A stretch of 19,129 nt of DNA from contig JAHWKO010000044.1 of the NCBI GenBank assembly GCA_019347855.1, positions 1 to 19,129 on the forward strand. The letters are read 5' to 3'. The notes below the pieces were generated by a model, which did not search any database, was not told the origin of the DNA, and saw only the letters and a program-made list of their open reading frames with translations. The position numbers were made by a program, and so were the translations under genes. This document shows positions 6,805 to 15,184 of the stretch, in pieces (positions within the stretch are counted from its first letter, which is position 1; each line of letters begins with the position of its first letter). This DNA is from Actinomycetota bacterium. Its GTDB lineage: Bacteria; Actinomycetota; Nitriliruptoria; Nitriliruptorales; JAHWKO01.

Positions 6805-7259
6805 CAGCGCCCACCTCCGGAGGGACCGCGTGCGCGTTCCCGATCGAGGAACGCCTGGAGCAGGAGCGTAGCCGCGACGCGGTCCACGGCTGCCCGCCGC
6901 TCCCGTCGCGACGCGTCCTGATCCAGCATCGTTCGCTCCGCCTCCACGGTCGTGAACCGCTCGTCGAAGAGTTCGACGCGCAAACCGGTCGTCTCCTCCA
7001 ACCGTTCGGCCACCATCCTCGACCGTCGGGCAGCCTTCCCTTCGCGGGCGTCGAGGGTGCGGGGGTAGCCGATCACGACGGTCCCGCAGCCCTGCTCGTC
7101 GGCGAGATCCGCGATCAGCTGGACGACGGCGTCGACGTCCTCGGGATCGTCCGGCGCGGGGACCGTGTCGAACGGCGTCGCGACGACGCCGGACGGATCG
7201 CCCAGGGCGACCCCGATACGGACGTCCCCGAGATCGACGCCGAGCACACGGCTGGTCAC
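6804..7259 (-). CDS. ruvX: RuvX/YqgF family Holliday junction resolvase / rRNA-processing nuclease
   Basis: A 151-residue RNase H-fold nuclease implicated in pre-16S rRNA 5' maturation and in Holliday-junction resolution. GVDLGDVRIGVALGD (7-21) carries the first catalytic Asp9. VIGYPRTLDAREG (63-74 region) is the variable form of the usual G-P-L-DG-G loop. FDERFTT (98-104, acidic Asp99/Glu100) and AVDRVAATLLLQ (124-135, Asp126) complete the active site. The length is normal. The GTG start overlaps the alaS stop (GTGA), and the stop overlaps mltG by one base. The alaS-ruvX-mltG-aroE order is conserved in Actinobacteria. Confidence 0.94.
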   Translation of the reverse strand: MTSRVLGVDLGDVRIGVALGDPSGVVATPFDTVPAPDDPEDVDAVVQLIADLADEQGCGTVVIGYPRTLDAREGKAARRSRMVAERLEETTGLRVELFDERFTTVEAERTMLDQDASRRERRAAVDRVAATLLLQAFLDRERARGPSGGGR

Positions 7260-9895
7260 GCTGCGCCGGCCGCAGCTCGGGCTTCGTCCGCGGCGACCGA
7301 CAGCGCAGCGTCGAGCTTCGCGCCCTCGCGTCCTCCGGCCTGCGCGAGCTCCCCTTGTCCCCCGGCGCCCCCACCTAGCACCTGCGCCGCTGGGTGGAGG
7401 ATGTCCCTGGCCTGGATCCCCTCGTCCGCGAGGTCCTGGGTGAGGACGGCCACCATCTGCGCCTTGCCGTCACCACTGGTGGTGCCCAGCACGACCACAC
7501 CGCGTTCCCGCAGGTGACCGCGGATCTCGAGCGCGAGCTGCCGCAGCTCGTCTGCTCCCGGGACGTCCACCTGGCGCGTGACGACCGCCAGGCCGTCCTG
7601 GCGTTCGGCCTCGTCCGCGATCTCCTCGGCCCGGTGCGACAGGCCGGCGGCACGGACCTGATCGAGCTCCTTCTCGGCGTCGCGGAGACGCTCGACGAGG
7701 TCCGACACGCGATCGACGACGTCGTCAGGGCGGACGTCGAGCATCCGCGCGACCTCCTCGGCGATGAGCCGCTCCCGTGCCCCGTGGGCGTACGCGTCGT
7801 GTCCGGTGAGTGCCTCGATCCGCCGCTGGTTCGCGCCGATCGACTCCTCGCGGACGATGACGATGCCGCCGACCCTCGCCCCGGACGCCACGTGCGTCCC
7901 ACCGCACAGCTCCTTGGAGAAGTCACCGATCGTGACCACGCGGACCACGTCGCCGTACTTCTCGCCGAACAGGGCGATCGCCCCCTCGGCCTTGGCCTCG
8001 TCGATGTGCATGCGGTCGGCGTGGACCTCGGGGTCACGCAGCACGCGCTCGTTGACGGTCTCCTCGAGCATCGCCAGGGTCTCGCGCGGGACCTGCTCGA
8101 AGTGCGGAAAGTCGAAGCGCAGACGCCCCGGCTCGACGAGGGACCCCGCCTGCTGCGCGTGCGAGCCCAGCAGCTCCCTGACCGTCGCGTGCAGCACGTG
8201 GGTCGCCGAGTGGCTGCGCTCGGTCGCGACGCGGAACTCGGGATCCACCGTTGCGGTCACGCCCTGGCCCTCGGCGACCTCACCGGCGACGACCTTCGCC
8301 CGGTGGACGATCAGCCCCTCGATCGGCGAGTAGGTGTCCGCGACCTCCAGGCGCCCCGTCGGCGTCTCCAGGACGCCACGGTCGCCGACCTGACCGCCGC
8401 CCTCGGCGTAGAACGGCGTCGCGGTGAGCACGACCTCGACCTCGTCGCCCTCGCCGACCTCGGTCACGGTTCCCCCAGGGGTCACGAGCGCCCCGAGCGT
8501 CGAACCGGCGGCGGTGGTGTCGTAGCCGAGGAACTCGACCTCGCCCTCCAGCTTGCCAGCGGCCTGACGGTAGACCTCGACCGGGGTCCCCTCGTCACCG
8601 GTCTTGCGTGCCGCGCGGGCCCGTCGGCGCTGCTCCTCCATCAGTCGGTCGAACTCGTCGCGATCCAGGCCCAGACCCTGCTCCTCGACGATCTCGAGCG
8701 TGAGGTCGACCGGGAACCCGTAGGTGTCGTGCAGCTTGAAGGCGGCGTCACCCGGGAGCTGCTCGCGCCCGGCCTCCTGGGCGTCCTCGACGGCGTCCTC
8801 GAGGATCGCGAGGCCCTGACGAAGCGTGCCGGCGAAGTCCTTCTCCTCGGCACCGGCCACGCGCGTGACGAGCTCGCGCTGGTCGTCGAGCTCGGGGTAG
8901 CCGGTACGCATGGTCGCGATGACCGCGTCGACCATCGGGACGAGCAGCGGCTCCTCGCTGCCGAGCAACCGGGCGTGCCGCACCACCCGGCGCATCAGGC
9001 GCCGCAGCACGTAGCCGCGTCCCTCCTTGGCGGGCAGGATCCCGTCGGCGATCAGGAACGTCGCGGCGCGCGAGTGCTCGGCGATCACCCGCAGGCTGAT
9101 GTCCGCGTCGTCGTCCTCGCCGTACGCCGCCCCGGTCAGCTCCTCGGCGCGTGCGACGATCGGCCGGAACACGTCGGTCTCGAAGACCGACGTGACGTCC
9201 TGCTCGATGGCGGCCATGCGCTCCAGGCCCATCCCGGTGTCGACGCCCTGGTTGGGCAGGTCGCCCTGGATCCCGCCGGCCTCGTCGAGTTGGTACTGCA
9301 TGAACACGAGGTTGTAGTACTCGAGGTAGCGCTCGCCGTTGACGGCCGGACCGCCCGCCTCGCCGAAGTCCTCGCCCCGGTCGTAGAACAGCTCGGTGGT
9401 CGGCCCGCCGGGACCGGCCACACCCTCGATCCTCCAGAAGTTGTCGGCGTCCAGCGCCTGGATGCGCTCCTCGGGGACGTCGGTCTCCTCGAGCCAGATC
9501 GCCGGGGCCTCGTCGTCGTCCACGTGGACGGTCGCCCAGATCCGTCCGGGGTCCAGGTCGAGGTGCTCGAGCGACAGCTCCCACGCCCAGCGGACCGCCT
9601 GGCGCTTGAAGTAGTCGCCGAACGAGAAGTTGCCGAGCATCTCGAACAGGGTGAGGTGGCGGGCGGTGCGGCCGACGTTCTCGATGTCGGTCGTCCGCGC
9701 CGACTTCTGGCAGCTCGTGGCCCGCGGGGTCGGCGGGTCCGCGTCGCCGAGGAAGTACGGCTTGAACGGGACCATCCCGGCGGTCGTCAGCAGCAGCGTC
9801 GGGTCGTTGGGGATCAGCGACGCGGACGGGTAGCGCCGGTGGCCGCGCTCCTCGAAGAAGCGCAGGAAGGTCTCCCGGATCTCGTCCGCGCGCAC
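7256..9895 (-). CDS. alaS: Alanine-tRNA ligase
   Basis: An 879-residue cytosolic class II synthetase that charges tRNA(Ala) and edits mischarged Ser/Gly. The catalytic core is near 1-250 (SCQKSART at 61-68, TLFEMLGNFSFGDYF at 82-96, TGMGLERM at 220-227), then the tRNA-recognition domain to about 450. The editing domain has zinc-ligand motifs HSATH (562-566) and CGGTH (664-668). A coiled coil (about 700-760) and the C-Ala domain ending in the Gly-rich LGGGAGGQGELAQAGG segment follow. All expected domains are present at normal length. The start is GTG, one base after the stop of the small membrane protein gene. The stop overlaps ruvX. Confidence 0.97.
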   Translation of the reverse strand: MRADEIRETFLRFFEERGHRRYPSASLIPNDPTLLLTTAGMVPFKPYFLGDADPPTPRATSCQKSARTTDIENVGRTARHLTLFEMLGNFSFGDYFKRQAVRWAWELSLEHLDLDPGRIWATVHVDDDEAPAIWLEETDVPEERIQALDADNFWRIEGVAGPGGPTTELFYDRGEDFGEAGGPAVNGERYLEYYNLVFMQYQLDEAGGIQGDLPNQGVDTGMGLERMAAIEQDVTSVFETDVFRPIVARAEELTGAAYGEDDDADISLRVIAEHSRAATFLIADGILPAKEGRGYVLRRLMRRVVRHARLLGSEEPLLVPMVDAVIATMRTGYPELDDQRELVTRVAGAEEKDFAGTLRQGLAILEDAVEDAQEAGREQLPGDAAFKLHDTYGFPVDLTLEIVEEQGLGLDRDEFDRLMEEQRRRARAARKTGDEGTPVEVYRQAAGKLEGEVEFLGYDTTAAGSTLGALVTPGGTVTEVGEGDEVEVVLTATPFYAEGGGQVGDRGVLETPTGRLEVADTYSPIEGLIVHRAKVVAGEVAEGQGVTATVDPEFRVATERSHSATHVLHATVRELLGSHAQQAGSLVEPGRLRFDFPHFEQVPRETLAMLEETVNERVLRDPEVHADRMHIDEAKAEGAIALFGEKYGDVVRVVTIGDFSKELCGGTHVASGARVGGIVIVREESIGANQRRIEALTGHDAYAHGARERLIAEEVARMLDVRPDDVVDRVSDLVERLRDAEKELDQVRAAGLSHRAEEIADEAERQDGLAVVTRQVDVPGADELRQLALEIRGHLRERGVVVLGTTSGDGKAQMVAVLTQDLADEGIQARDILHPAAQVLGGGAGGQGELAQAGGREGAKLDAALSVAADEARAAAGAA

Positions 9896-9896
9896 G

Positions 9897-10181
9897 TCAG
9901 CCCCGGTGGCGGTGCTGGCGGGCGACCTCGCTCATGGTCGGCACGCCGTACTCCTCGCGGAGCTCAGCCTCCTTCTCGGCGGCGGCCCTGGCACCCACCT
10001 CCCGGGCCCGCTCGAGGCGTATCCGCCACTCCATCACCTTGCCCATCGCCGCAGCCGCCAGGTTGTCCGGACGGGCCTTGGCGGTGGCCCGGTCGACGCG
10101 GCGCATCAGGATCGCGCCGATGGCGAGACCGATCCCCAGACCGAACAGGGTGAGGAAGACGAAGAGGAACAGCTTGCGCAT
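9897..10181 (-). CDS. Small single-pass membrane protein, unknown function
   Basis: A 94-residue protein. A hydrophobic helix spans about residues 4-26 (LFLFVFLTLFGLGIGLAIGA), preceded by Met-Arg-Lys and followed by Arg-Arg, then a charged helical region (about 45-80) rich in Arg/Glu/Ala that could form a coiled coil, and a His/Arg-rich end. I do not recognise a family. The ATG at 10181 has a consensus Shine-Dalgarno (aaggagg, about 7 nt upstream), which makes the gene convincing despite its size. It starts 2 nt after the DUF948 gene and ends 1 nt before alaS. A small membrane-protein gene at this spot is a feature I recall from other actinobacteria. Confidence 0.72.
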   Translation of the reverse strand: MRKLFLFVFLTLFGLGIGLAIGAILMRRVDRATAKARPDNLAAAAMGKVMEWRIRLERAREVGARAAAEKEAELREEYGVPTMSEVARQHRHRG

Positions 10182-10183
10182 CG

Positions 10184-10546
10184 TCAGGCCTCCTTCGCGG
10201 CCTTGGCGGCCTTCACGGCGGCGGTGGCGCCCGCGAGGTACCCGGCTGCCTTGACGAGCGGGTTCGCGACCGTGGCGTGCAGGACCGACACGAGGGAGTC
10301 GGCGGTGCCGGTCATGTGCTGGACGCCGGCCATGATCGCGTCGACCCTGGCGAGCTCCACGTTGATCCCGGACACGGTCTCGTTGACGCTGCCGATCAGG
10401 GGGACGGTCTCCTTGGTGACGCCCTCGACGAGGTCACCGACCTGGGAGATCAACCGGAAGACGTTCAGGAGGACGACGCACAGCACGACGACTCCGAGCC
10501 CGAAGAACCCCGCGATGACCACCCACGCGATCTCGGATCCGCTCAC
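10184..10546 (-). CDS. DUF948-family membrane protein
   Basis: A 120-residue protein with one N-terminal transmembrane helix (about residues 5-28, AWVVIAGFFGLGVVVLCVVL), then an amphipathic helical segment with regularly spaced hydrophobics (LISQVGDLVEGVTKETVPLI region) resembling DUF948, and an Ala/Lys-rich tail (AAVKAAKAAKEA). The function is unknown; it is probably an inner-membrane protein with a cytoplasmic or periplasmic coiled coil. A longer frame starts at 10591, but the GTG at 10546 forms a GTGA overlap with the rarA stop and has gagggg upstream, and it places the membrane helix at the N-terminus, so it is preferred. Confidence 0.75.
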   Translation of the reverse strand: MSGSEIAWVVIAGFFGLGVVVLCVVLLNVFRLISQVGDLVEGVTKETVPLIGSVNETVSGINVELARVDAIMAGVQHMTGTADSLVSVLHATVANPLVKAAGYLAGATAAVKAAKAAKEA

Positions 10547-11922
10547 GACCGTCCCCTCTCGTCTTCGGACTGCTCTTGGGTCTCGCGCCACGCGGCCACC
10601 CGGCTGGCGACGTCGGCCTCGTCTCCGTGGTCGGTGGGCTCGTACAGGACCGTCCCCTGCAGCGCGTCGGGGAGGTACTGCTGCGCGACGTGGGCGCCAG
10701 CGTAGTCGTGCGGGTAGCGGTACCCCTCGCCGTGCCCCAGCCGCGTGGCGCCACGGTAGTGGGCATCGCGGAGGTGCACGGGGACCGCGGCGTTGCCGGC
10801 ATCCGCGACGGCGCGGTCGGCGGCGTACATGGCGCGTTTCACGGCGTCGGACTTGGCCGCGGTGGCCAACGCGATCGCGGCATGGGTGAGGTTGTAGCGG
10901 GCCTCCGGGAGGCCCACCCGATCGAGCGCTTCGAACGCCGCGACCGCGGTCGGTAGCGCGGTCCGATCGGCCAGCCCGACGTCCTCACTGGCGAAGATGA
11001 CCATGCGACGAGCGAGGAAGCGCGGGTCCTCGCCCTCGTCGAGCATCCGGGTGAGCCAGTAGGCCGCGGCGTCCGGATCGCTGCCACGCATGGACTTGAT
11101 GAACGCGGAGATCTGGTCGTAGTGCTGGTCACCGGCCTTGTCGTAGCGCAACCGCTTCGAGGCCAGGGCTGCCTGCACGTCCTCGACGCTGATGTGGATC
11201 GTGGCATCCCGGGTGTCACCGGCTCCGGTGGCCTGGACGGCGACCTCCAGGGCTGCCAGCGCCGTGCGGGCATCGCCGTCCGCGGTCACGACGAGGTGCT
11301 CGACCGCCTCGGGGTCGGCCTCGACCGTCCCCCCGTATCCACGATCGGGGTCCGCGAGTGCCCTCTCGACGATCTCGCGCACGGCCTCGGCGCCGAGGGG
11401 TTCGAGCCGCACCAGCTGGCAGCGGGAGATCAGCGGGGCGTTCAGTTCGAAGTACGGGTTCTCGGTCGTCGCCCCGATCAGGACGACCCAGCCGTGCTCG
11501 ACCGCGGGCAGGAGCGCGTCCTGCTGCGCCTTGTTGAAACGGTGGATCTCGTCGATGAAGAGGATCGTGCGGCGGTCGGCGACCTGGCGCCGCTCACGGG
11601 CCTCCTCGATCACCGCGCGGACGTCCTTCACCCCGGCCGTGACCGCGGACAGCTCCGCCCACGCCGCGTCCGTCGAGCTCGCGACGACGGCAGCCAACGA
11701 GGTCTTGCCCGAGCCGGGGGGGCCCCACAGGAGCAGGCTCGTGAGCCGGTCGCGTTCGAGGAGCTCACGCAGCGACGTGCCGGGCCCGACGACGTGGGTC
11801 TGCCCCACGTACTCGTCGAGTGTGCGCGGACGCATCCGTGCCGCGAGCGGCGCGTGCGGATCCACGGTGGTGGCGGGCGTTCCCTGGTCCCGCGACGGGG
11901 AGGGGTCGAAGAGCTGGTCCAT
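10543..11922 (-). CDS. rarA: Replication-associated recombination protein RarA (MgsA), AAA+ ATPase
   Basis: A 459-residue clamp-loader-like ATPase acting at stalled replication forks. RMRPRTLDEYVGQ (29-41) is the family entry motif. Walker A GPPGSGKT is at 67-74, Walker B ILFIDEIH at 120-127, sensor 1 ATTEN at 151-155, and the arginine-finger SR at 166-167. The C-terminal tetramerisation part includes KSMRGSDPDAA, YWLTRML, EDVGLAD and the YPHDY segment typical of RarA/WRNIP1. The length is normal. The ATG at 11922 has only a weak ribosome site. An 88-nt spacer with a hairpin separates it from aspS, so it may be partly independent. Confidence 0.95.
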   Translation of the reverse strand: MDQLFDPSPSRDQGTPATTVDPHAPLAARMRPRTLDEYVGQTHVVGPGTSLRELLERDRLTSLLLWGPPGSGKTSLAAVVASSTDAAWAELSAVTAGVKDVRAVIEEARERRQVADRRTILFIDEIHRFNKAQQDALLPAVEHGWVVLIGATTENPYFELNAPLISRCQLVRLEPLGAEAVREIVERALADPDRGYGGTVEADPEAVEHLVVTADGDARTALAALEVAVQATGAGDTRDATIHISVEDVQAALASKRLRYDKAGDQHYDQISAFIKSMRGSDPDAAAYWLTRMLDEGEDPRFLARRMVIFASEDVGLADRTALPTAVAAFEALDRVGLPEARYNLTHAAIALATAAKSDAVKRAMYAADRAVADAGNAAVPVHLRDAHYRGATRLGHGEGYRYPHDYAGAHVAQQYLPDALQGTVLYEPTDHGDEADVASRVAAWRETQEQSEDERGRS

Positions 11923-11946
11923 CGTCGCCCGACCGTACCCCGAACG

Positions 11947-11997
11947 GTTCGTGCTCCCGTTCCGTCACGAGGGGCGTTACTGATCCGGAGCACGAAC
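11947..11997. other. Perfect 11-bp inverted repeat between aspS and rarA
   Basis: The arms gttcgtgctcc (11947-11957) and ggagcacgaac (11987-11997) are exact complements with a 29-nt loop. It is the only sizeable structure in the 88-nt spacer. Without a T-run it is not a canonical terminator; it could attenuate read-through from aspS into rarA or protect mRNA ends. Confidence 0.5.
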
Positions 11998-12010
11998 GGG
12001 ACGCTGGCCG

Positions 12011-13819
12011 CTATCCGTCGTCCTCATCGTCCTCGTCGGCGTCGCGATCGACGGTGAGCGCCAGACCGACCTCGGTGAGCGCGTCCCGATCCGCCGGTGC
12101 GGGTGCGTCCGTCATGGGGTCCCACCCCGACTGGGTCTTCGGGAACGCGATGACGTCCCGGATCGACTCACGCTGGGCCAGGAGCATGACGATGCGGTCG
12201 ATGCCGGGCGCGAACCCGCCGTGGGGCGGCGCCCCGTAGGACAGCCCCCGGAGGAGGAACCCGAACCGCTCCTGCGCCTCCTCGGCGCCGATGCCCAGGA
12301 ACGCGAGGACGCGCTCCTGGGTCTCCCGGTCGTGGATCCGGATCGAGCCGGACCCGAGCTCGAAGCCGTTGAGGACGATGTCGTAGGCGCGCGACCGCGT
12401 CGTCCTCGGGTTCTCCTCGAAGTCGTCGAGGTCGTCCGGGTGGATCCCGGTGAACGGGTGGTGACTGGGGCTCCAGCCGCCGTCCGCGTCCTCCTCGAAC
12501 AGCGGGAAGTCGACGACCCAGAGGAACTGCCACGCCGTGGTGTCCACCAGGTCGCGATCCTTCGCGAGCGCGATGCGCAACGCACCCATCAGCTGCCGTG
12601 TCCACGTGATCGGACCAGCGCCGAAGAAGATCGCGTCGCCCGGCGCCGCCCCGGTCTCCTGCTTGATGGCGGTGATCTCGTCGTCGGACATGTACTTCGC
12701 GAGTGGCGACCGCAGGCTGCCGTCGTCCTCGACGACCGCCCAGGCCAGGCCCTTCGCGCCGCGGCTGCGCGCCCAGTCCGTCCAACCGTCGAACTGGCTT
12801 CGCGATAGCTCGCCCCCCTGCGGCAGCGCCACGCCGACGACCGTGCCCCCACCCTCGAGGACCCCCTTGAACACGCCGACCTCGGTCTCTGCGAACACCT
12901 CCGCGAGGTCCGCCAGCTCGAGTTCGAAGCGCAGATCGGGCTTGTCGGAGCCGAACCGCTCCATCGCCTCGGCGTAGGTCATGCGGGGGAACGGGATCTT
13001 CAGCTCGACGTCGAGGACCTCGCGCCAGATCTCGGCGAACATCTCCTCCATCAGCGAGTAGATGTCCTCCTCGTCGATGAACGACATCTCGAGGTCCAGC
13101 TGCGTGAACTCCGGCTGCCGGTCCGCCCGCAGGTCCTCGTCACGGAAGCAGCGGGCGATCTGGTAGTAGCGCTCGACGCCTGCCACCTGCAGGAGCTGCT
13201 TGAAGAGCTGGGGCGACTGCGGCAGCGCGTACGTGCGTCCGGGCTGCATACGCGATGGGACCAGGAAGTCCCGCGCTCCCTCGGGGGTGGGGCGCGTGAG
13301 GATCGGCGTCTCGATGTCGAGGAACCCGTGCCGATCCATGACCCGCCGGATCACCTGGACGGTGCGATGACGGATCTCCAGGGCGCGCAGCATCTCGGGT
13401 CGTCGCAGGTCGACATAGCGGTGCTTGAGGCGGATCACCTCATCCGCCCCGATCCCGTCCTCGACCGGGAACGGTGGCGGCTCGGATTCGGAGAGCACGG
13501 TCAGGTCGGAGGCGTAGACCTCGATGGCACCGGTATCCAGGCTGGGGTTCTCCATCCCCTCGGGACGGGCGCGCACCGTCCCGGTGACCTGCACGACCCA
13601 CTCGTTGCGGACCCGGTGGGCAGCTTCGAGGGCCTCACCCTGTTCGGGATCCGCCACCACCTGCACGATGCCGCTGCGATCGCGGAGGTCCAGGAACGCG
13701 ACACCCCCGTGGTCGCGACGGGTGTCGACCCACCCGGCGAGGGTCACGGTCTCGTCGGTGTGCTCGGCTCGCAGGGTGCCGGCGCCGTCGGTGCGCATGC
13801 TGCCGTACGGGGTCGTCAC
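12011..13819 (-). CDS. aspS: Aspartate-tRNA ligase, probably non-discriminating (Asp/Asn)
   Basis: A 602-residue bacterial-type class IIb synthetase. The N-terminal OB fold (about 10-110) binds the anticodon, the catalytic domain starts near 140 with the motif-2 region YQIARCFRDEDLRADRQPEF, a GAD insertion domain follows (about 290-430), and motif 3 GAPPHGGFAPGIDRI is near the C-terminus. Two positions reported to govern anticodon discrimination are His37 (RRDHGG) and Gly88 (RPEGM). These are the residues I recall for non-discriminating enzymes, where discriminating enzymes have Leu and Lys. The C-terminus is acidic (DADEDDEDDG). The GTG start forms GTGA with the hisS stop and has caggag 8 nt upstream; an internal ATG seven codons on lacks a ribosome site. 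Confidence 0.95.
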   Translation of the reverse strand: MTTPYGSMRTDGAGTLRAEHTDETVTLAGWVDTRRDHGGVAFLDLRDRSGIVQVVADPEQGEALEAAHRVRNEWVVQVTGTVRARPEGMENPSLDTGAIEVYASDLTVLSESEPPPFPVEDGIGADEVIRLKHRYVDLRRPEMLRALEIRHRTVQVIRRVMDRHGFLDIETPILTRPTPEGARDFLVPSRMQPGRTYALPQSPQLFKQLLQVAGVERYYQIARCFRDEDLRADRQPEFTQLDLEMSFIDEEDIYSLMEEMFAEIWREVLDVELKIPFPRMTYAEAMERFGSDKPDLRFELELADLAEVFAETEVGVFKGVLEGGGTVVGVALPQGGELSRSQFDGWTDWARSRGAKGLAWAVVEDDGSLRSPLAKYMSDDEITAIKQETGAAPGDAIFFGAGPITWTRQLMGALRIALAKDRDLVDTTAWQFLWVVDFPLFEEDADGGWSPSHHPFTGIHPDDLDDFEENPRTTRSRAYDIVLNGFELGSGSIRIHDRETQERVLAFLGIGAEEAQERFGFLLRGLSYGAPPHGGFAPGIDRIVMLLAQRESIRDVIAFPKTQSGWDPMTDAPAPADRDALTEVGLALTVDRDADEDDEDDG

Positions 13820-15129
13820 TCGTGGGACTCCTGGAGTCGACGGATGTGATCGGCGAGCCTGTCCAGGCCGACGGGCTCCTGATCGCCGGTGACGAGGTCC
13901 TTCACTGCAGCCGTTCCTGCCTCGCGCTCATCCGGGCCGCGGACGACGCAGTAGCGGATGCCCTTGCGGTCGGCGTACCGCAGTTGCTTGCCGAGGCGGT
14001 CGCCATCACCGACGTAGAGATCGACGTCCAGACCGGCCGTCCGGAGGTCACCGGCGACCCGTACGGCGTCGGCCCGGCCCTCGTGGTCGAACACCGTCAC
14101 GAGCACAGCCGTCGAGGCGGTGGCCGCGTCGTCGTCGTCCAGGACCTCGAGGACTCGCTCCAACCCGATCGACCCCCCGCACGCGGAGATGTCCCGGGCG
14201 GTGAACATCCCCACGAGATCGTCGTAGCGGCCACCAGAGGCGATGCTGCTGCCGAGGCCGGGCGCGAAGGTCTCGAAGATCGGGCCCGTGTAGTACGAGA
14301 GCCCCCGGGCGAGGAAGGGCGCGAACGACACCGTTCCGGTTGGGATGTTGTCCCGCACGAGCTCGATGACCTCATCGAGCTCCGCGAGGCCAGCCTTGCC
14401 GCGTTCGTTGCCCATCAGGAGGTCGCGGATGTGGCCACGGACATCCTCGGCGTGGAGGTGGTGCTCGATGTCCTCGACGACATCCGGTGGGACGCCACGT
14501 TCACGCAGCTCCGCAGCGACCCCGTCGGGACCGATCTTGTCGAACTTGTCGAGTGCCACGAAGGCGGTCTCCTCGAGCTCCTCGGGGATCCCGTAGGCCT
14601 CGATCAGCCCGTGTAACGCGAGCCGAGAGTTCACCGCCAGTTCGAAGTCCCGCACCCCCAGGGCATCGAGGGCCTCGGCGACCGTGACCATGACCTCGAC
14701 ATCGGCCAGCCGGTCGTCGCTCCCCACGACGTCGATGTCACACTGCACGAACTCGCGGAAGCGTCCCTTCCCGGGACGGTCCGCGCGCCACACCGGTGCG
14801 ATGTGGTAGCGCTTGTACGGCTCGATGATCTCGTCGGAGTACTGCGCGACCACGCGCGCCAACGGCACGGTGAGGTCGTACCGCAGCGCGAGGTCCGCCT
14901 CGCCGGTGGCCTCGTGCTCCCCCCGCCTGAGGATCTTGAAGATGAGCTTGTCACCCTCCTCGCCGTACTTGCCGAGCAGCACGTCGAGACGCTCGAAGGC
15001 GGGGGTATCGAGGGGCTCGAAACCGTGGCGTTCGAAGACCTCGCGGACGGTCGCGAAAGCGCGCTGACGGCGTCGGACCTCCTGTGCCAGGAAGTCGCGG
15101 GTCCCGGAGGCGGGGTTGGTGTCGGACAC
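13816..15129 (-). CDS. hisS: Histidine-tRNA ligase, eukaryote/archaea-like subtype
   Basis: A 437-residue class IIa synthetase charging tRNA(His). ALRYDLTVPLARV (81-93), motif 2 with RADRPGKGRFREF (115-127) and QCDIDVVG (129-136), ALDKFDKIG (192-200), the HisA motif LARGLSYYTGPIFE (273-286), motif 3 CGGSIGLERV (317-326) and the anticodon-binding domain (about 340-425, with GKQLRYADRKG) are all visible. The REF-x-QCD-x-D pattern and the LDK-x-DK pattern are those of eukaryotic-like enzymes, not the E. coli type; the usual Asp of HisA (GLDYY) is Ser. The start is GTG with a modest gagg about 11 nt upstream. It is coupled to aspS by a 4-nt overlap. Confidence 0.95.
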   Translation of the reverse strand: MSDTNPASGTRDFLAQEVRRRQRAFATVREVFERHGFEPLDTPAFERLDVLLGKYGEEGDKLIFKILRRGEHEATGEADLALRYDLTVPLARVVAQYSDEIIEPYKRYHIAPVWRADRPGKGRFREFVQCDIDVVGSDDRLADVEVMVTVAEALDALGVRDFELAVNSRLALHGLIEAYGIPEELEETAFVALDKFDKIGPDGVAAELRERGVPPDVVEDIEHHLHAEDVRGHIRDLLMGNERGKAGLAELDEVIELVRDNIPTGTVSFAPFLARGLSYYTGPIFETFAPGLGSSIASGGRYDDLVGMFTARDISACGGSIGLERVLEVLDDDDAATASTAVLVTVFDHEGRADAVRVAGDLRTAGLDVDLYVGDGDRLGKQLRYADRKGIRYCVVRGPDEREAGTAAVKDLVTGDQEPVGLDRLADHIRRLQESHE

Positions 15130-15184
15130 GGCTGGGGGAACCTCAGATGGCGTGGCTGACGACCCTACCCGGGGCGTTCGCCCA

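Noticed and set aside
6805..7374. N-terminal extension of mltG by 190 codons
   Set aside because: The extra part overlaps ruvX in another frame and is Arg-rich; starting at 6804 gives a proper membrane anchor and a coupled start.
7394..10153. Very long open frame on the plus strand (919 codons) opposite alaS
   Set aside because: It is the antisense of a complete, clearly recognised alaS; high GC removes stop codons from the complementary frame. The translation is low-complexity with no family resemblance.
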